Source: Globisporangium splendens (lineage: Eukaryota > Oomycota > Peronosporomycetes > Pythiales > Pythiaceae). From it: a DNA stretch of 64,000 bases. The translations under genes and the position numbers were made by a program. The stretch is from positions 157,761 to 221,760 of the forward strand of contig VFIW01000076.1 in NCBI GenBank assembly GCA_006386115.1, given 5' to 3'. The notes beneath the pieces are model-generated. The model was not told the DNA's origin. It ran no database searches and was given only the letters and a program-made list of their open reading frames with translations. This document shows, piece by piece, positions 31,589-42,283 of the stretch. Positions within the stretch are counted from its first letter, which is position 1. Every line of letters begins with the position of its first letter.

Positions 31589-32953
31589 GCGATGCGGAGC
31601 TTCTTGTGGTTCCCGATCAAGTGTTTGATGTCCAGAATCGTCGCGAACGAGAGCGCATCCTGCACGAGGTACTCGGTGAGCGAGTTGGTCGGGTTCTTGC
31701 TCACCTTGCCAGGCTCCTTCAGATCGATGAGTAGGATGCGACCAAAGCGTCCGTCGGTGAACAAGCACAACTGCCTGTCGAATAAACTCACTGCGATCTT
31801 GCTGACTGGGTGGTCGAGAAGTTTATCTCGCTTGTCGTCTATGACAGCGTACTTGGCCGACGGACCTGTGGTCGTGGTAGTCGAGTTCCTGGATTTGCAG
31901 ATCCCCATCGCGACGGCTCGTTTCACAGGGTAATGGAACAGCACGGGCTCCTGTGAGAATCCTCCGTCACCAAAGATGAAGTCCCCTGCGAGGTTGACGT
32001 GACCACTTGGACTGGACGTGTACAGCTGCTGCAAGAGCGCGCCAAGTGAGCAACTCGCCGTCGCGACGCCATCCACAATGAGATTAGGATCCAGCGGATT
32101 AATGCCCAGCGCTTCCACGGCCACAAACGCGTCCCAGCCCACGACCATGTACCTCTGCTGCAGCAACCGGATCACCGCGTTGTTCGGGACGTGCTTGTAC
32201 TTCGTGAGCAGCACTAACGAGCTGCCGAGGTGACCAGCAAAGAGCAAGATCGGAATGAATACGATAAGGTCACCTGTAATCTCACTCTCCCAAAAAGGCG
32301 CAATGTTCGGCGAGCCTCCAAACACGCCGCGCTTGGGACCACTGCGGACCATGAACGTCGTCGATCCTTGTGTGATGAGCATGAGGTACAAGAGCGCAAA
32401 GAGCAGCAGACTGTAGATCTCGTAGCTGAGAAACAGGGTGGACGCATCGACAAACCACTCGAGCTTTTCGCGAAGTGCGGGTTTCATGACCTTGAGCGAC
32501 TTCATCGCCCGCAGAGTCGTCTTGCAAAAGAATCGGATGAGCGTGTGTGCGAAGCACAGGAGCCACGTCAACCGAGTCACGGCGGAGCACATGAAGAGAA
32601 AGTTCTGCATGCTCACTTTCTTGCTGAGCATCCACGTGCCCATCTGGAACACGATGTACTCCATGCGGACGTTGACGAGTGCGTCGAGGATGCTGAGCAC
32701 GATGTACAGCCAGTGGTTCATCCACACGTCCGACGCCATGAACAGGACGCCTTTGAAGAGAATGGGGTTGGCTTCGTCACTCGGGATCATCGCCGCCAGA
32801 GTCATGGATGGAAGCACATACATGAGAAATCGTCGCTCGTTCAGATATCGTTTTGCGCTCGGGATGTAGAGCACTTCGGTGGATTGCACGATAGCCGCGA
32901 AGACACCTCGCAGGATCATCGTGATGGACACGACACTGTACGCGCCAGTCACA
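31589..32953 (-). repeat. Inverted duplication, left arm (1,365 bases)
   Basis: Reverse complement of 34622-35986 without any gap (paired coordinates always sum to 67575). I saw three base differences: one changes E to K in SYEIYS, one is silent near the KNPTN codons, one is near the outer end (35982). Spacer 1,668 bases. Confidence 0.95.
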
Positions 32954-33624
32954 AGCACCGTGAACCACCCGTAGTTGTTGATGGCACCGACAACTTTGGC
33001 GTCTGGCGTGGTTCGTTGGATTTTGTAGAGCCCCCACCGTTTGTCCGCCGATCGCGCGGAGGGTACCGCGAGGCAATCGCTGGTCAGGGACAGCACGTAG
33101 TACGAACCGCCTGCCCAGTACGATTGATGTAGCATCAGGTCTGCCGTGAAGTCAAACGTTGCAGGTGGCCGTCCCTTGCACTTGAGAAATGGCTCGCCAT
33201 CGGCACCGAAATCGATCGGAACACCTGTCAGAATATCCAGCTCTTCTTTGAGAGTATCGAAATTGTCGAGAATGTACTGATAGCACTGCGTCGAGTTGTT
33301 GCTATGCATCTTTGTGATGCAAGCCTGGACCCACTCCGGGCGAAAGTTGATCACGTCGCACTTCGGCGCCGATATGCTGTAGGTGTAGATCTGGTTGCGT
33401 CGCGAGCCTTTGCCCCAGAAATCGTCGTAGTAGATGTTGAGACTCGATACGTTCATCGAGTTGAGCTTGAGGCACATGCTGAAGTCGGTGCCGAGGTTGT
33501 CAGGTCCTCGGGACGGCGCCGAGAAGAAGCGGTAGGACCTGCCGACTTCTTCTAAGTCAGCGAGTTTGTCGACATCAAGGAGGTCGTCGGACACAATGCG
33601 GTAGCTGAGTGATCCATCGTTTGT

Positions 33625-33635
33625 GCGCGCGCGCG
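33625..33635. repeat. GC dinucleotide tract at the copy 1 frame break
   Basis: Eleven alternating G/C bases within the coding sequence of copy 1. Loss of one dinucleotide would restore the frame shared with the paralogues. Confidence 0.85.
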
Positions 33636-33764
33636 AATGAGGTCGTATCGTCCCGTGACGTAGACGATAAGCGGGTTTTCTCGTAGCCCAGTGAAGAGCG
33701 TGAGTAGCGTCGACGCGAGGTTGAGCGCAAACAGAAAAAGTTTGCGTAGTGACGGTCGCGCCAT

Positions 33765-34541
33765 GAAGTGGTACGAGATAGTAGGACCAAGTAGCTATCG
33801 CGGCGGGATTTGTTGATCTGCTGGAAAGGCACTGCAACCAGCACACAAACCTCACGCTCGTGTGTATCGGCGATGTGTTGGCGTGTCCAATTACAGCTCG
33901 ACCTTCTGGCGAAAATAGCAAATCTTGTCACACCATTTCGAGCCCGAGCTTTAGATTCCAATTTTGTGGTCATAATTGCCCAATTCGCTGTCGTTTTCGA
34001 GATATTCGAGCCCAAAGTCAAGTGTTTGAATATGCAGAAGTTTGGGGAAAGGGTTCTGTTAGGGCTAGATTGAATCGGGCTGTTTGATTGGCTTAGAAAA
34101 CGTATGGTAGAAAGGTTAGGGTCAATCGAAGACGATGACGAAGTGCAAACACAGCCAAATGAAACAACATCCAATAGATTTTCGGGTGTTTATATATTTA
34201 CAGAGGTAGCCTCATCAATCAACAACTGCAATAGTTGATATATACACTTGTACAGGAAGCTAATTTATAGATGTGGTATCCCTGCTGGAGAGAATAGTCA
34301 ATATGCACCCTCGCCTCGACTGAATTCGAGCGATTACTTCGGCTGCAGGCCACTTACACGTGCACAACCGAGTGCTTTGAGATCTCCTGACACTCAGCGA
34401 CATAGCTGCGCGTTCGCACAGTTCGCAAAAGTCCCCAATCTTTTTAATTTGATGTCTTCGCTTCAGGTGACAACAGAAGCTCTCTGGACCTCCGCCACAA
34501 ATCAGCATTGTGTCCTTTATTAAATTGATAGCATCGGGCGA
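33765..34541. other. Spacer between inverted arms
   Basis: 777 bases upstream of both copy 1 and truncated copy 2. AT-richer than neighbours (34180-34260 and 34440-34540). No gene or terminal repeats recognised. Confidence 0.45.
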
Positions 34542-35990
34542 ATGAGATATCTGGTGATTAAGCAAGAACGAAGGAGCATATTACAGTTTGTTTTAGCCTG
34601 GTCCGATTGGGACCAGCAGCATGTGACTGGCGCGTACAGTGTCGTGTCCATCACGATGATCCTGCGAGGTGTCTTCGCGGCTATCGTGCAATCCACCGAA
34701 GTGCTCTACATCCCGAGCGCAAAACGATATCTGAACGAGCGACGATTTCTCATGTATGTGCTTCCATCCATGACTCTGGCGGCGATGATCCCGAGTGACG
34801 AAGCCAACCCCATTCTCTTCAAAGGCGTCCTGTTCATGGCGTCGGACGTGTGGATGAACCACTGGCTGTACATCGTGCTCAGCATCCTCGACGCACTCGT
34901 CAACGTCCGCATGGAGTACATCGTGTTCCAGATGGGCACGTGGATGCTCAGCAAGAAAGTGAGCATGCAGAACTTTCTCTTCATGTGCTCCGCCGTGACT
35001 CGGTTGACGTGGCTCCTGTGCTTCGCACACACGCTCATCCGATTCTTTTGCAAGACGACTCTGCGGGCGATGAAGTCGCTCAAGGTCATGAAACCCGCAC
35101 TTCGCGAAAAGCTCGAGTGGTTTGTCGATGCGTCCACCCTGTTTCTCAGCTACAAGATCTACAGTCTGCTGCTCTTTGCGCTCTTGTACCTCATGCTCAT
35201 CACACAAGGATCGACGACGTTCATGGTCCGCAGTGGTCCCAAGCGCGGCGTGTTTGGAGGCTCGCCGAACATTGCGCCTTTTTGGGAGAGTGAGATTACA
35301 GGTGACCTTATCGTATTCATTCCGATCTTGCTCTTTGCTGGTCACCTCGGCAGCTCGTTAGTGCTGCTCACGAAGTACAAGCACGTCCCGAACAACGCGG
35401 TGATCCGGTTGCTGCAGCAGAGGTACATGGTCGTGGGCTGGGACGCGTTTGTGGCCGTGGAAGCGCTGGGCATTAATCCGCTGGATCCTAATCTCATTGT
35501 GGATGGCGTCGCGACGGCGAGTTGCTCACTTGGCGCGCTCTTGCAGCAGCTGTACACGTCCAGTCCAAGTGGTCACGTCAACCTCGCAGGGGACTTCATC
35601 TTTGGTGACGGAGGATTCTCACAGGAGCCCGTGCTGTTCCATTACCCTGTGAAACGAGCCGTCGCGATGGGGATCTGCAAATCCAGGAACTCGACTACCA
35701 CGACCACAGGTCCGTCGGCCAAGTACGCTGTCATAGACGACAAGCGAGATAAACTTCTCGACCACCCAGTCAGCAAGATCGCAGTGAGTTTATTCGACAG
35801 GCAGTTGTGCTTGTTCACCGACGGACGCTTTGGTCGCATCCTACTCATCGATCTGAAGGAGCCTGGCAAGGTGAGCAAGAATCCGACCAACTCGCTCACC
35901 GAGTACCTCGTGCAGGATGCGCTCTCGTTCGCGACGATTCTGGACATCAAACACTTGATCGGGAACCACAAGAAGCTCCGCGTCGCCTGA
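34542..35990 (+). CDS. Membrane-protein family copy 2, N-terminally truncated
   Basis: A frame of 482 codons from ATG at 34542. The first 27 residues (MRYLVIKQERRSILQF onward) are unrelated to the family; homology to copy 1 begins abruptly at VTGAYSVVSITMILRG, where the inverted duplication starts, and ends at GNHKKLRVA next to its other end. The first helix and the whole ectodomain are missing. The multi-helix region and the soluble tail with CSLGALLQQLYTSSPSGHV are intact. It could make a truncated membrane protein from the chance ATG, or be a non-expressed partial duplicate. Codon use is that of copy 1, as expected of a recent copy. Confidence 0.7.
   Translation: MRYLVIKQERRSILQFVLAWSDWDQQHVTGAYSVVSITMILRGVFAAIVQSTEVLYIPSAKRYLNERRFLMYVLPSMTLAAMIPSDEANPILFKGVLFMASDVWMNHWLYIVLSILDALVNVRMEYIVFQMGTWMLSKKVSMQNFLFMCSAVTRLTWLLCFAHTLIRFFCKTTLRAMKSLKVMKPALREKLEWFVDASTLFLSYKIYSLLLFALLYLMLITQGSTTFMVRSGPKRGVFGGSPNIAPFWESEITGDLIVFIPILLFAGHLGSSLVLLTKYKHVPNNAVIRLLQQRYMVVGWDAFVAVEALGINPLDPNLIVDGVATASCSLGALLQQLYTSSPSGHVNLAGDFIFGDGGFSQEPVLFHYPVKRAVAMGICKSRNSTTTTTGPSAKYAVIDDKRDKLLDHPVSKIAVSLFDRQLCLFTDGRFGRILLIDLKEPGKVSKNPTNSLTEYLVQDALSFATILDIKHLIGNHKKLRVA
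34622..35986 (+). repeat. Inverted duplication, right arm (1,365 bases)
   Basis: Partner of 31589-32953. Begins TGTGACTGGCGCGTACAG and ends just before the TGA of copy 2. The sharp ends, with no similarity beyond, mark the duplication breakpoints. Confidence 0.95.
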
Positions 35991-36978
35991 GACCTTTGGA
36001 TGAGTTCGCGTGACAACACACAAATCAATGTCCTCAGAACGGACGTTGCCAGTTGTGGTGAGCTGTTCAGCTTTGCGCACGCCAGAGTCGAAGTCGCAGG
36101 TTAATCACTACGCGCTGTGACTCATCCAGTGTAATTCGTCACCGTGGGAGTGAGTCATTACCAAGTAATTAGTCATCTGCTTCAGTAGCTCTCGTTGGAG
36201 CAGAATAGCAACCACCATGCACATAGGAGCAAGTCCGAGCCGCTGGGAAGTGCAGCAACTCGGCACAGCAGTTCTGTTTCTTTTCAAACACAATTCAACT
36301 TGCATCCTCAGCAATAAGCACGATTCGTCACACCAGTTTTTGAATATGTGATCGGAATAATTGCGATGATAGAAGACTGTCCATAGGAAAGTCGCATTCA
36401 ACAGAAAACCAGACACGATGTTTTCATGTAGGTCTGTCCTAAAAGCCATCTCTGACCATCTTTGCCTGACAACTCGCCGCTTTGCCACCTTCCTCCTCCG
36501 CCCGCGCTTAATGCCATGAAAGTAATAGCGTGCGCAGTCGAGATAAACGAATCTATAACGATTCATGCGAAAGTACAACGCTTGCAAGATTGAAACCTCA
36601 CTCAATCCTACTGAGGTACAAGAACCATTGCTGCATGGTGCGTGTCAGACTGTATATTTGGAGAGAGACCAATAGGTTTGTTTTCGCGATGTGCCGGGGT
36701 CCACTTCCAGCATACGGATACACATTGAGTTGGCCGAAACCACCACGCTCTCGGCAACACAAAAGAGCTCTCAGAGACAGTCAATTGGTCAAGTCTCAAA
36801 CTTTTCAACAACCGCCGATTGGGTCGATCGACGGTCGTGGTTACCTCATAAACACACACACGAAGGGTCGCAACAGCAGGAGTAGTCTCAGTAACCTGTA
36901 GTAGACGTACCACTTCAGAACGAACAACGGCCGAAGCAGCAGTTGAAGGACGCATCGGACTATTCGGCTGCAGGGCAC
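35991..36978. other. Intergenic upstream of copy 3
   Basis: About 990 bases. A 165-codon minus-strand frame (36108-36605) and others have no domain. No promoter consensus I would defend. Confidence 0.45.
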
Positions 36979-39312
36979 ATGGCGCGGTTGTCGCTGCGCA
37001 AGCTCACTCTCTTTGCGCTCAACCTGGCGTCGACATTGCTCACGCTCTTCACTGGGTTGCGCGAGAATCCGCTCATCGTCTTCGTCACCGGACGCTACGA
37101 CCTCATCCAGGCGCGCACGCGAGATGGGTCGCTCAACTACCGCATTGTGCCCGACGACCTCATCGAGATCGACAAACTCACTGACCTAGAAGAGGTCGGA
37201 AAAACGTACCGCTTTTTCTCGGTACCCACGCGCGGCCCCAACAACCTCGGCAGCGATCGCAGCAATTGCCTCAAGCTCAACTCCATGAACGTCTCGAGTC
37301 TCAACATTTACTACGAAGACATCTACGGGAAAAGCAACTGGCGAAACCAGATCTACACGTTCAGCACCTCGGCGCCAAAGTGCGACGTCGCGAATTTCAA
37401 ACAAGACTGGATGAAGACGTGCATCTCGTCGCGCGACAACAACGAAACGCTATGCCACCAGTACATTCTCGACAACTTTGCAACGCTGCAAGGAAACCGA
37501 CTGATCCGGAAGGCCACCAAGACCAACTCTGGGTCCGACGGCGTCCCGTTTCTCAAGTGCCGTGGTCGCCCACCGCGGACTTTTGGTTTTACGGCTGATC
37601 TCGTGCTGCATCAATCGTATTGGGCCGGTGGCACGTACTATGTGTTGTTCTTGACCAGTGATTGCCTAGCGATACCCACTGTTCGTACCCCGGACTGGGA
37701 GTGGGGACTTTATGAGATAAAAGCTGTCGATAAAGTCACGCGCGTCGTCGGTGCCATCGACAACTACGGATGGTTCGCCAAAGTTGTCACGTTCTGCTAC
37801 GGAATCGTATCGATTACGATGATTTTACGCGGCATCTTCGTTGCGATCGTGCAATCGAGAAATGTGTTCTACATCCCAACCGTGAAGAGATTTCTCAACG
37901 AACGACGCGTGCTCAAGTACATTTTTCCGTCGATGATGGCAGCGCGGTTGCTCCCTGGGGGCGAGGACAACGCCACGATTCGTTTCAAGGGAACACTGTT
38001 CATGGCCTCAGACGTGTGGATGAACAGTTGGATCTACATCGTGTTCAGTATCCTCGATGCGCTCGTGAACATGCGAATGACGTACTACGTGTTCCAGATG
38101 GGCACATGGATGCTCAGCAAGAAGATGAACATCGAGAATTTCATCTTCATGTGCTCCGCGCTCACACGATTGACCTGGATCTTGTGTCTGGTGCATACTT
38201 TGATCCGCTGGGGTCTCAAAGTCCTCGTCCGTAGCTTGGGGTCCCTCAAGTGTGTTCGCCCCAGCTCTCGCGAAAAGCTCGAATGGTACATCGACGCGTC
38301 CGCACTTTTCGTGAGCTACAAGATCTACAGTTTGCTGTTGTTCGTCTTTCTGTACATCTTGCTCAAGACCTTGGGGGCCACGACTTTCATGGTACGACAA
38401 GGTGCAAAGCGCGGAGTGTTTGGCGGATCGCCGAATATCGCGCAATTCTGGGAGAGCGAGCTCGCTTGCGACTTGTCCGTGTTCATCCCGATCTTGATCG
38501 CAGCGGGGTATCTCTTGGGTTCGTTGATGCTACTGACACGGTACAGGTATGCGGCTAACAATGGCGTGATCAAATTGATCCAAGATCGCTATATGGTCGT
38601 TGGTTGGGACGTCTTCGTGGTCATGGAGTCCTTAGGCATTGATCCACTCAAGCCTGAGCTGCTCGTTGACAACAATGTGGTATCGACGAGTTGCTCGCTC
38701 GGAGCTCTTTTGCAGCAGCTCTACACGTCTGGTCCCAGCGGCCATGTGAACCTCGCAGGCGACTACATTTTCGTGAGTGGTGGCTTCACGAGGGAGCCGA
38801 CAATGTTCCATTACCCCGTCAAGCAGGCGATGTCGATGGGGCTGGGCAAGGGGAAGCACAGTGGAGTTACTTCGAATAGGTACTCAGTGAACACAGTGCC
38901 TGTCGGGAGTGTTGCAGCGAGCGAGCGCGAACACTCCGACACTGACGCCGGTGAGATGGTGATGAAGAGAAGGAAGGCCGCAAAAAGCCTGTTTGATCGT
39001 CGTTTGAGCATATCCACGGACGGACGGTTTGGCCGAATCCTGCTAGTGGATCAAAATGAACCAGGTAAGGTCGCCAAAGACTTGAAATCGTCGCTTACCG
39101 AATACGTCGTGGTATCCGTACAAACTCGCTCAGTAAATTTCATCATCCGAGATTGTAGAGTTAAAAATCTAAAAGAGAGCAGTGCCTCTCAAGGCAAACT
39201 GGCCATTTACTGCGTGGTATTCGAATTGGGCTTGACGGCCAACTTTATTTCGCGCCAGATAAAGTATTCGCACATCGAATGCGAACACATGCTGCGTAAA
39301 TCCGTCAGATAA
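36979..39312 (+). CDS. Membrane-protein family copy 3, intact except for a changed C-terminus
   Basis: The ATG at 36979 (MARLSLRKLTLFALN) gives 777 residues. Helix 1 spans about residues 8-26. The ectodomain (about 30-265) has Cys at SNCLKLNSMN, KCDVANF, MKTCISS, TLCHQY, FLKCRGRPP and TSDCLAIP, plus sequon NVSS. Helices follow at YGIVSITMILRGIFVAIV, WIYIVFSILDALVNM, NFIFMCSALTRLTWILC, YKIYSLLLFVFLYILL and DLSVFIPILIAAGYLLGSL. The tail carries YMVVGWDVFVVMESLGI and GPSGHVNLAGDYIF. Copies 1, 2 and 4 end LTEYLVQDALS-like then TILDIK and KKLR; here after SLTEYVV the sequence becomes unrelated (VSVQTRSVNFII to KSVR). The change falls at GTGGTATCC, which could be a splice donor to a lost last exon. 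Function unknown; a channel or receptor role would be guesswork. Confidence 0.85.
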   Translation: MARLSLRKLTLFALNLASTLLTLFTGLRENPLIVFVTGRYDLIQARTRDGSLNYRIVPDDLIEIDKLTDLEEVGKTYRFFSVPTRGPNNLGSDRSNCLKLNSMNVSSLNIYYEDIYGKSNWRNQIYTFSTSAPKCDVANFKQDWMKTCISSRDNNETLCHQYILDNFATLQGNRLIRKATKTNSGSDGVPFLKCRGRPPRTFGFTADLVLHQSYWAGGTYYVLFLTSDCLAIPTVRTPDWEWGLYEIKAVDKVTRVVGAIDNYGWFAKVVTFCYGIVSITMILRGIFVAIVQSRNVFYIPTVKRFLNERRVLKYIFPSMMAARLLPGGEDNATIRFKGTLFMASDVWMNSWIYIVFSILDALVNMRMTYYVFQMGTWMLSKKMNIENFIFMCSALTRLTWILCLVHTLIRWGLKVLVRSLGSLKCVRPSSREKLEWYIDASALFVSYKIYSLLLFVFLYILLKTLGATTFMVRQGAKRGVFGGSPNIAQFWESELACDLSVFIPILIAAGYLLGSLMLLTRYRYAANNGVIKLIQDRYMVVGWDVFVVMESLGIDPLKPELLVDNNVVSTSCSLGALLQQLYTSGPSGHVNLAGDYIFVSGGFTREPTMFHYPVKQAMSMGLGKGKHSGVTSNRYSVNTVPVGSVAASEREHSDTDAGEMVMKRRKAAKSLFDRRLSISTDGRFGRILLVDQNEPGKVAKDLKSSLTEYVVVSVQTRSVNFIIRDCRVKNLKESSASQGKLAIYCVVFELGLTANFISRQIKYSHIECEHMLRKSVR

Positions 39313-40028
39313 TAGCACGAGTTTGACGGGTGGATTGTATTCTCGAGACGCCACCACAGTGTTTCTCTCAATCACACCTGACCAAGACATAGAATGCACA
39401 CACCTTGGCCATTGCGTCATGTATTTTTGTCATTTCTCTCGCAATGGCGGCGTGAAAGTAGAAGTAAGATTTTGACTGATCGGGAATGCGCAACCACCGC
39501 CATACTTCCGGCTAACGTTGGGGACCGACCGTATGGCAATGCACACTGAAAAACGCAACGAGAATCTGAATCCTCAGCTGTCCCCTTCTGGCAAACACAG
39601 CAAAGCAAACAGCAAAGACGCAGCGAGTGGGGTTAAGACGAACGCGGTCGTGGTGAGTCTGAACTGTCACTCACTGTGAGGTCAAATTTATCGATAGAGC
39701 AGTACGGTTCCGGCGCTTGTGCATCAAGAGGATCCTGCATGCGCAGGTAATGGCCATAATGAGTGAGCGGGTATCGTAAATACTACACGCCGAACCTTGA
39801 AACACCTATGCGTCGTTGGCTGCAACGGCCTGTAACGACCGCCTCAACCAGACGCGAGGGTCTAAACGGCCGTGCACTACAGTCAATGGTGCCCGCCACA
39901 CACTCGACCAGTCCCAGAAGCGAACTACGACTCTGTCAACCAATCTCTCTGCGAATTCGCCGTCTGTCCAGCACCGATTTCAACAACAGTGGAGCCTCCA
40001 GCTAGGTGACTAGCATACCACGCATAGC
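39313..40028. other. Intergenic between copies 3 and 4
   Basis: 716 bases. I looked for the missing last exon of copy 3 (QDALS, TILDIK) and did not see it. No other feature. Confidence 0.45.
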
Positions 40029-42283
40029 ATGAACGTCCTTCTGTGCAAGTGTCGGCGGCTTGCTCTACTGGGACTCAACCTCGCGTCGACGGTGCTCACG
40101 CTCTTCACGGGGCTGCGTGAGAACCCACTCGTAGTCTTCACCACGGGGCGATACGACCGCATGCGCTCTCGGTTGCGCGAAGGCGCGATCAACTACGAAA
40201 TCATCCGACCCGACTTGATCCGCTCCAACCAGCTCGTGGACTTGGTCGAGGTCGGCAACTCGTACCGCTTCTTCTCGGCGCCGACTCGCACAAAGAAGAA
40301 CGTCAACGAAGACCGCAGCACGTGTCTGCGCGTGAACTCGATCAATGCGACCGTGATCAACATTTGCTACGACGATTTCTGGGGCCATGCACCGCGACGC
40401 ACGCAGATGAACCTGCACAGCATCTCGGCGGCAAACTGCAAGGTGATCAACTTCAAGCCAGCATATGTCAAGAAATGCATCGAAATGCGCGCCGGAAACA
40501 CCACGCAGTGCCACGAGTACATGCTCGAGGACTTTGAGACGCTGGCAAAGAACCGACTTATCCAAATGGGGGTGGAATCGGATTACGGCACAGCCGGAGC
40601 GCCGTACCTCAAGTGCCTTGGGCGGCCAGAGAAGAAGTTCCGGTACAAGACCGACATGATGGTGCATCAAAACTACTGGGCTGGAGGGAGTAACTATATT
40701 CTATTCCACACCAGCGATTGCATGGCGCTGCCGCTTGTGCGAGATGCAGGTTGGGAGTACGGACTCTTCCAGGTCCAACCCGTCGACGATGCGTCCGTTG
40801 TAGTTGGTGCGATCGACAACGACAGCTACACGGTTGCGACCGTCACGTTGCTGTATGTCGTCATCTCCATTTCGCTCATCCTGCGTGGAATCTTCGTTAT
40901 CATCGCACAGTCGAGAGAGCTGCTGTACATCCCGAAATCGCAACGCTTTCTCCGAGAGCAGAAGCATTTGCAGTACTTTGCTCCGTTCATGTCGATTCTC
41001 ACGTCGTTTCCGCAAGACGAGACCTCGGTCATTCGCTTCAAAGGGTCCGTTCTCATGGGCTCCGACGTGTGGATGAACCACTGGCTGTACGTCTTCATCA
41101 GCATCGTCGACTCCGTCGTGGACGCGAGGCTCACGTACATCATCTTTCAAACCGGAACGTGGATGCTGCGCCAGAAGGTGAACATGGAGAACTTCATCTT
41201 CCTGTGCTCGGCACTGACCAAGATGACGTGGCTCATGTGCTGTCTGCACTCCCTCATCCGCGGGTTCCTGAAAGTTGTGGTGCGTGGCCTCAAGTCCTTC
41301 AAAGTGGTGCGACCTGTGATGCGAGAGCAGTTGGAGTGGTACGCCGACGCGTCGGCGATGTTCCTGAGCTACAAAGTGTACAGCATTCTTCTGTTCATCT
41401 TGCTCTATCCGTTTGTTGTGATCCACGGGAACACGACGATCATGGTTCGCGAGGTTCCCCCAAAGCAAGGCGTATTCGGCGGCGATCCAACATCGCGCAG
41501 TTCTGGAAAAGCGAGCTCACGTGCGATTTCTTTGTGATCTTGGCGGTGATGACGGTCATCGGGTACACTGGGGGCACGCTGATCCTACTCACCCACTACA
41601 AATACGCGACCAGGAACGCTGTGATGCAGCTACTGCAAAAGCGGTGCTTTTTCGTCGGCTGGGACTCAATGGTGGCGATGGAAGCGCTGGGGATCGATCC
41701 GCTGAACCCTCAGCTGGTTGAAAATGGCGTCGCTGTGACCAACTGCACGCTCGGCTCACTGCTGCGGCAATTGCACGTCTCTGGTCCAAGCGGGCTCGTG
41801 AGCTTTGCGGGGGACTACGTCTTTGAAGACGGCGGCTTCACGAAGCCTGCGTTGGATTTCCGCTACCCGATCAAGCGAGCATTGACTCTCGGACTCTGCA
41901 AAACAGCGCGTGCCTCGGGCACGTCGAGAAGATACTCCGTAACCGATGACAGGATTATTAAAGCAAAGAGCCAAGAGTCGATTCGCCCCGGCGATAAGAT
42001 GACCACGAGCTTGTTCGATCGGAACTTGCTCATCTACCCGCACGGCCGATACGACAAGGTCCTGCTCGTGGACGAGAGCAACCCAGGCAAAGTGCAAAAA
42101 GCGGTCGACACGGGACTCACCGAGTTCGTGGTGCAGGACGCGCTGTCGTTCATGACGATCCTGGACATCAAACCGCTCATGGGCAACGAGAAGAAGCTGC
42201 GCATCCGACAGATCAGCCGACCTGTCCAAAGAAGTCTTTGCTGGCTTGACTCGAGGCACGCCAGGTTGCACCGTATACTGTAG
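40029..42283 (+). pseudogene. Membrane-protein family copy 4, one-base frameshift
   Basis: The ATG at 40029 (MNVLLCKCRRLALLGLN) opens a frame closely following copy 3 for 486 codons: first helix, ectodomain (CLRVNSINATVINICYDDFW, YLKCLGRPEKKFRY), then the helices. At about 41484-41492 the frame changes: GVFGGDP should continue as NIAQFWKSEL but one base is missing. The next frame then carries NIAQFWKSELTCDFFVI through the tail (GLVSFAGDYVFEDGGF, FVVQDALSFMTILDIK, NEKKLRI) to a stop at 42283. It is the most divergent of the four copies, so it predates the inverted duplication. The rest has no stop, so the lesion is recent or an assembly error. Confidence 0.68.

Larger units (their letters stand above)
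31426..33764 (-). pseudogene. Membrane-protein family copy 1, frameshifted near its start
   Basis: The minus strand starts with ATG at 33764 (MARPSLRKLFLFALNLAST), like copy 3. After about 45 codons the frame changes inside a GC run at 33625-33635; removing one GC restores the match to copy 3 (YDLI, then DGS and YRIV). From there the frame is open for some 730 codons to 31426. The layout is one N-terminal helix, a Cys-containing ectodomain of about 240 residues (LNSMNVSSLNIYYDDFWG, FLKCKGRPP), six or so further helices, and a soluble tail (RYMVVGWDAFVAVEALGI, GPSGHVNLAGD-like). The C-terminus runs 47 residues past where copy 2 stops. No family is recognised. If the GC gain is an assembly error this is a normal gene. 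Confidence 0.65.

Noticed and set aside
32230..33132. 300-codon frame opposite copy 1 and its mirror image opposite copy 2
   Set aside because: It is an antisense shadow of the membrane-protein genes, made by their GC-biased third positions.
41420..41520. A 29-base intron (GTATTC to CGCAG) to repair copy 4
   Set aside because: It is far below intron sizes elsewhere here and would delete residues conserved in the other copies.
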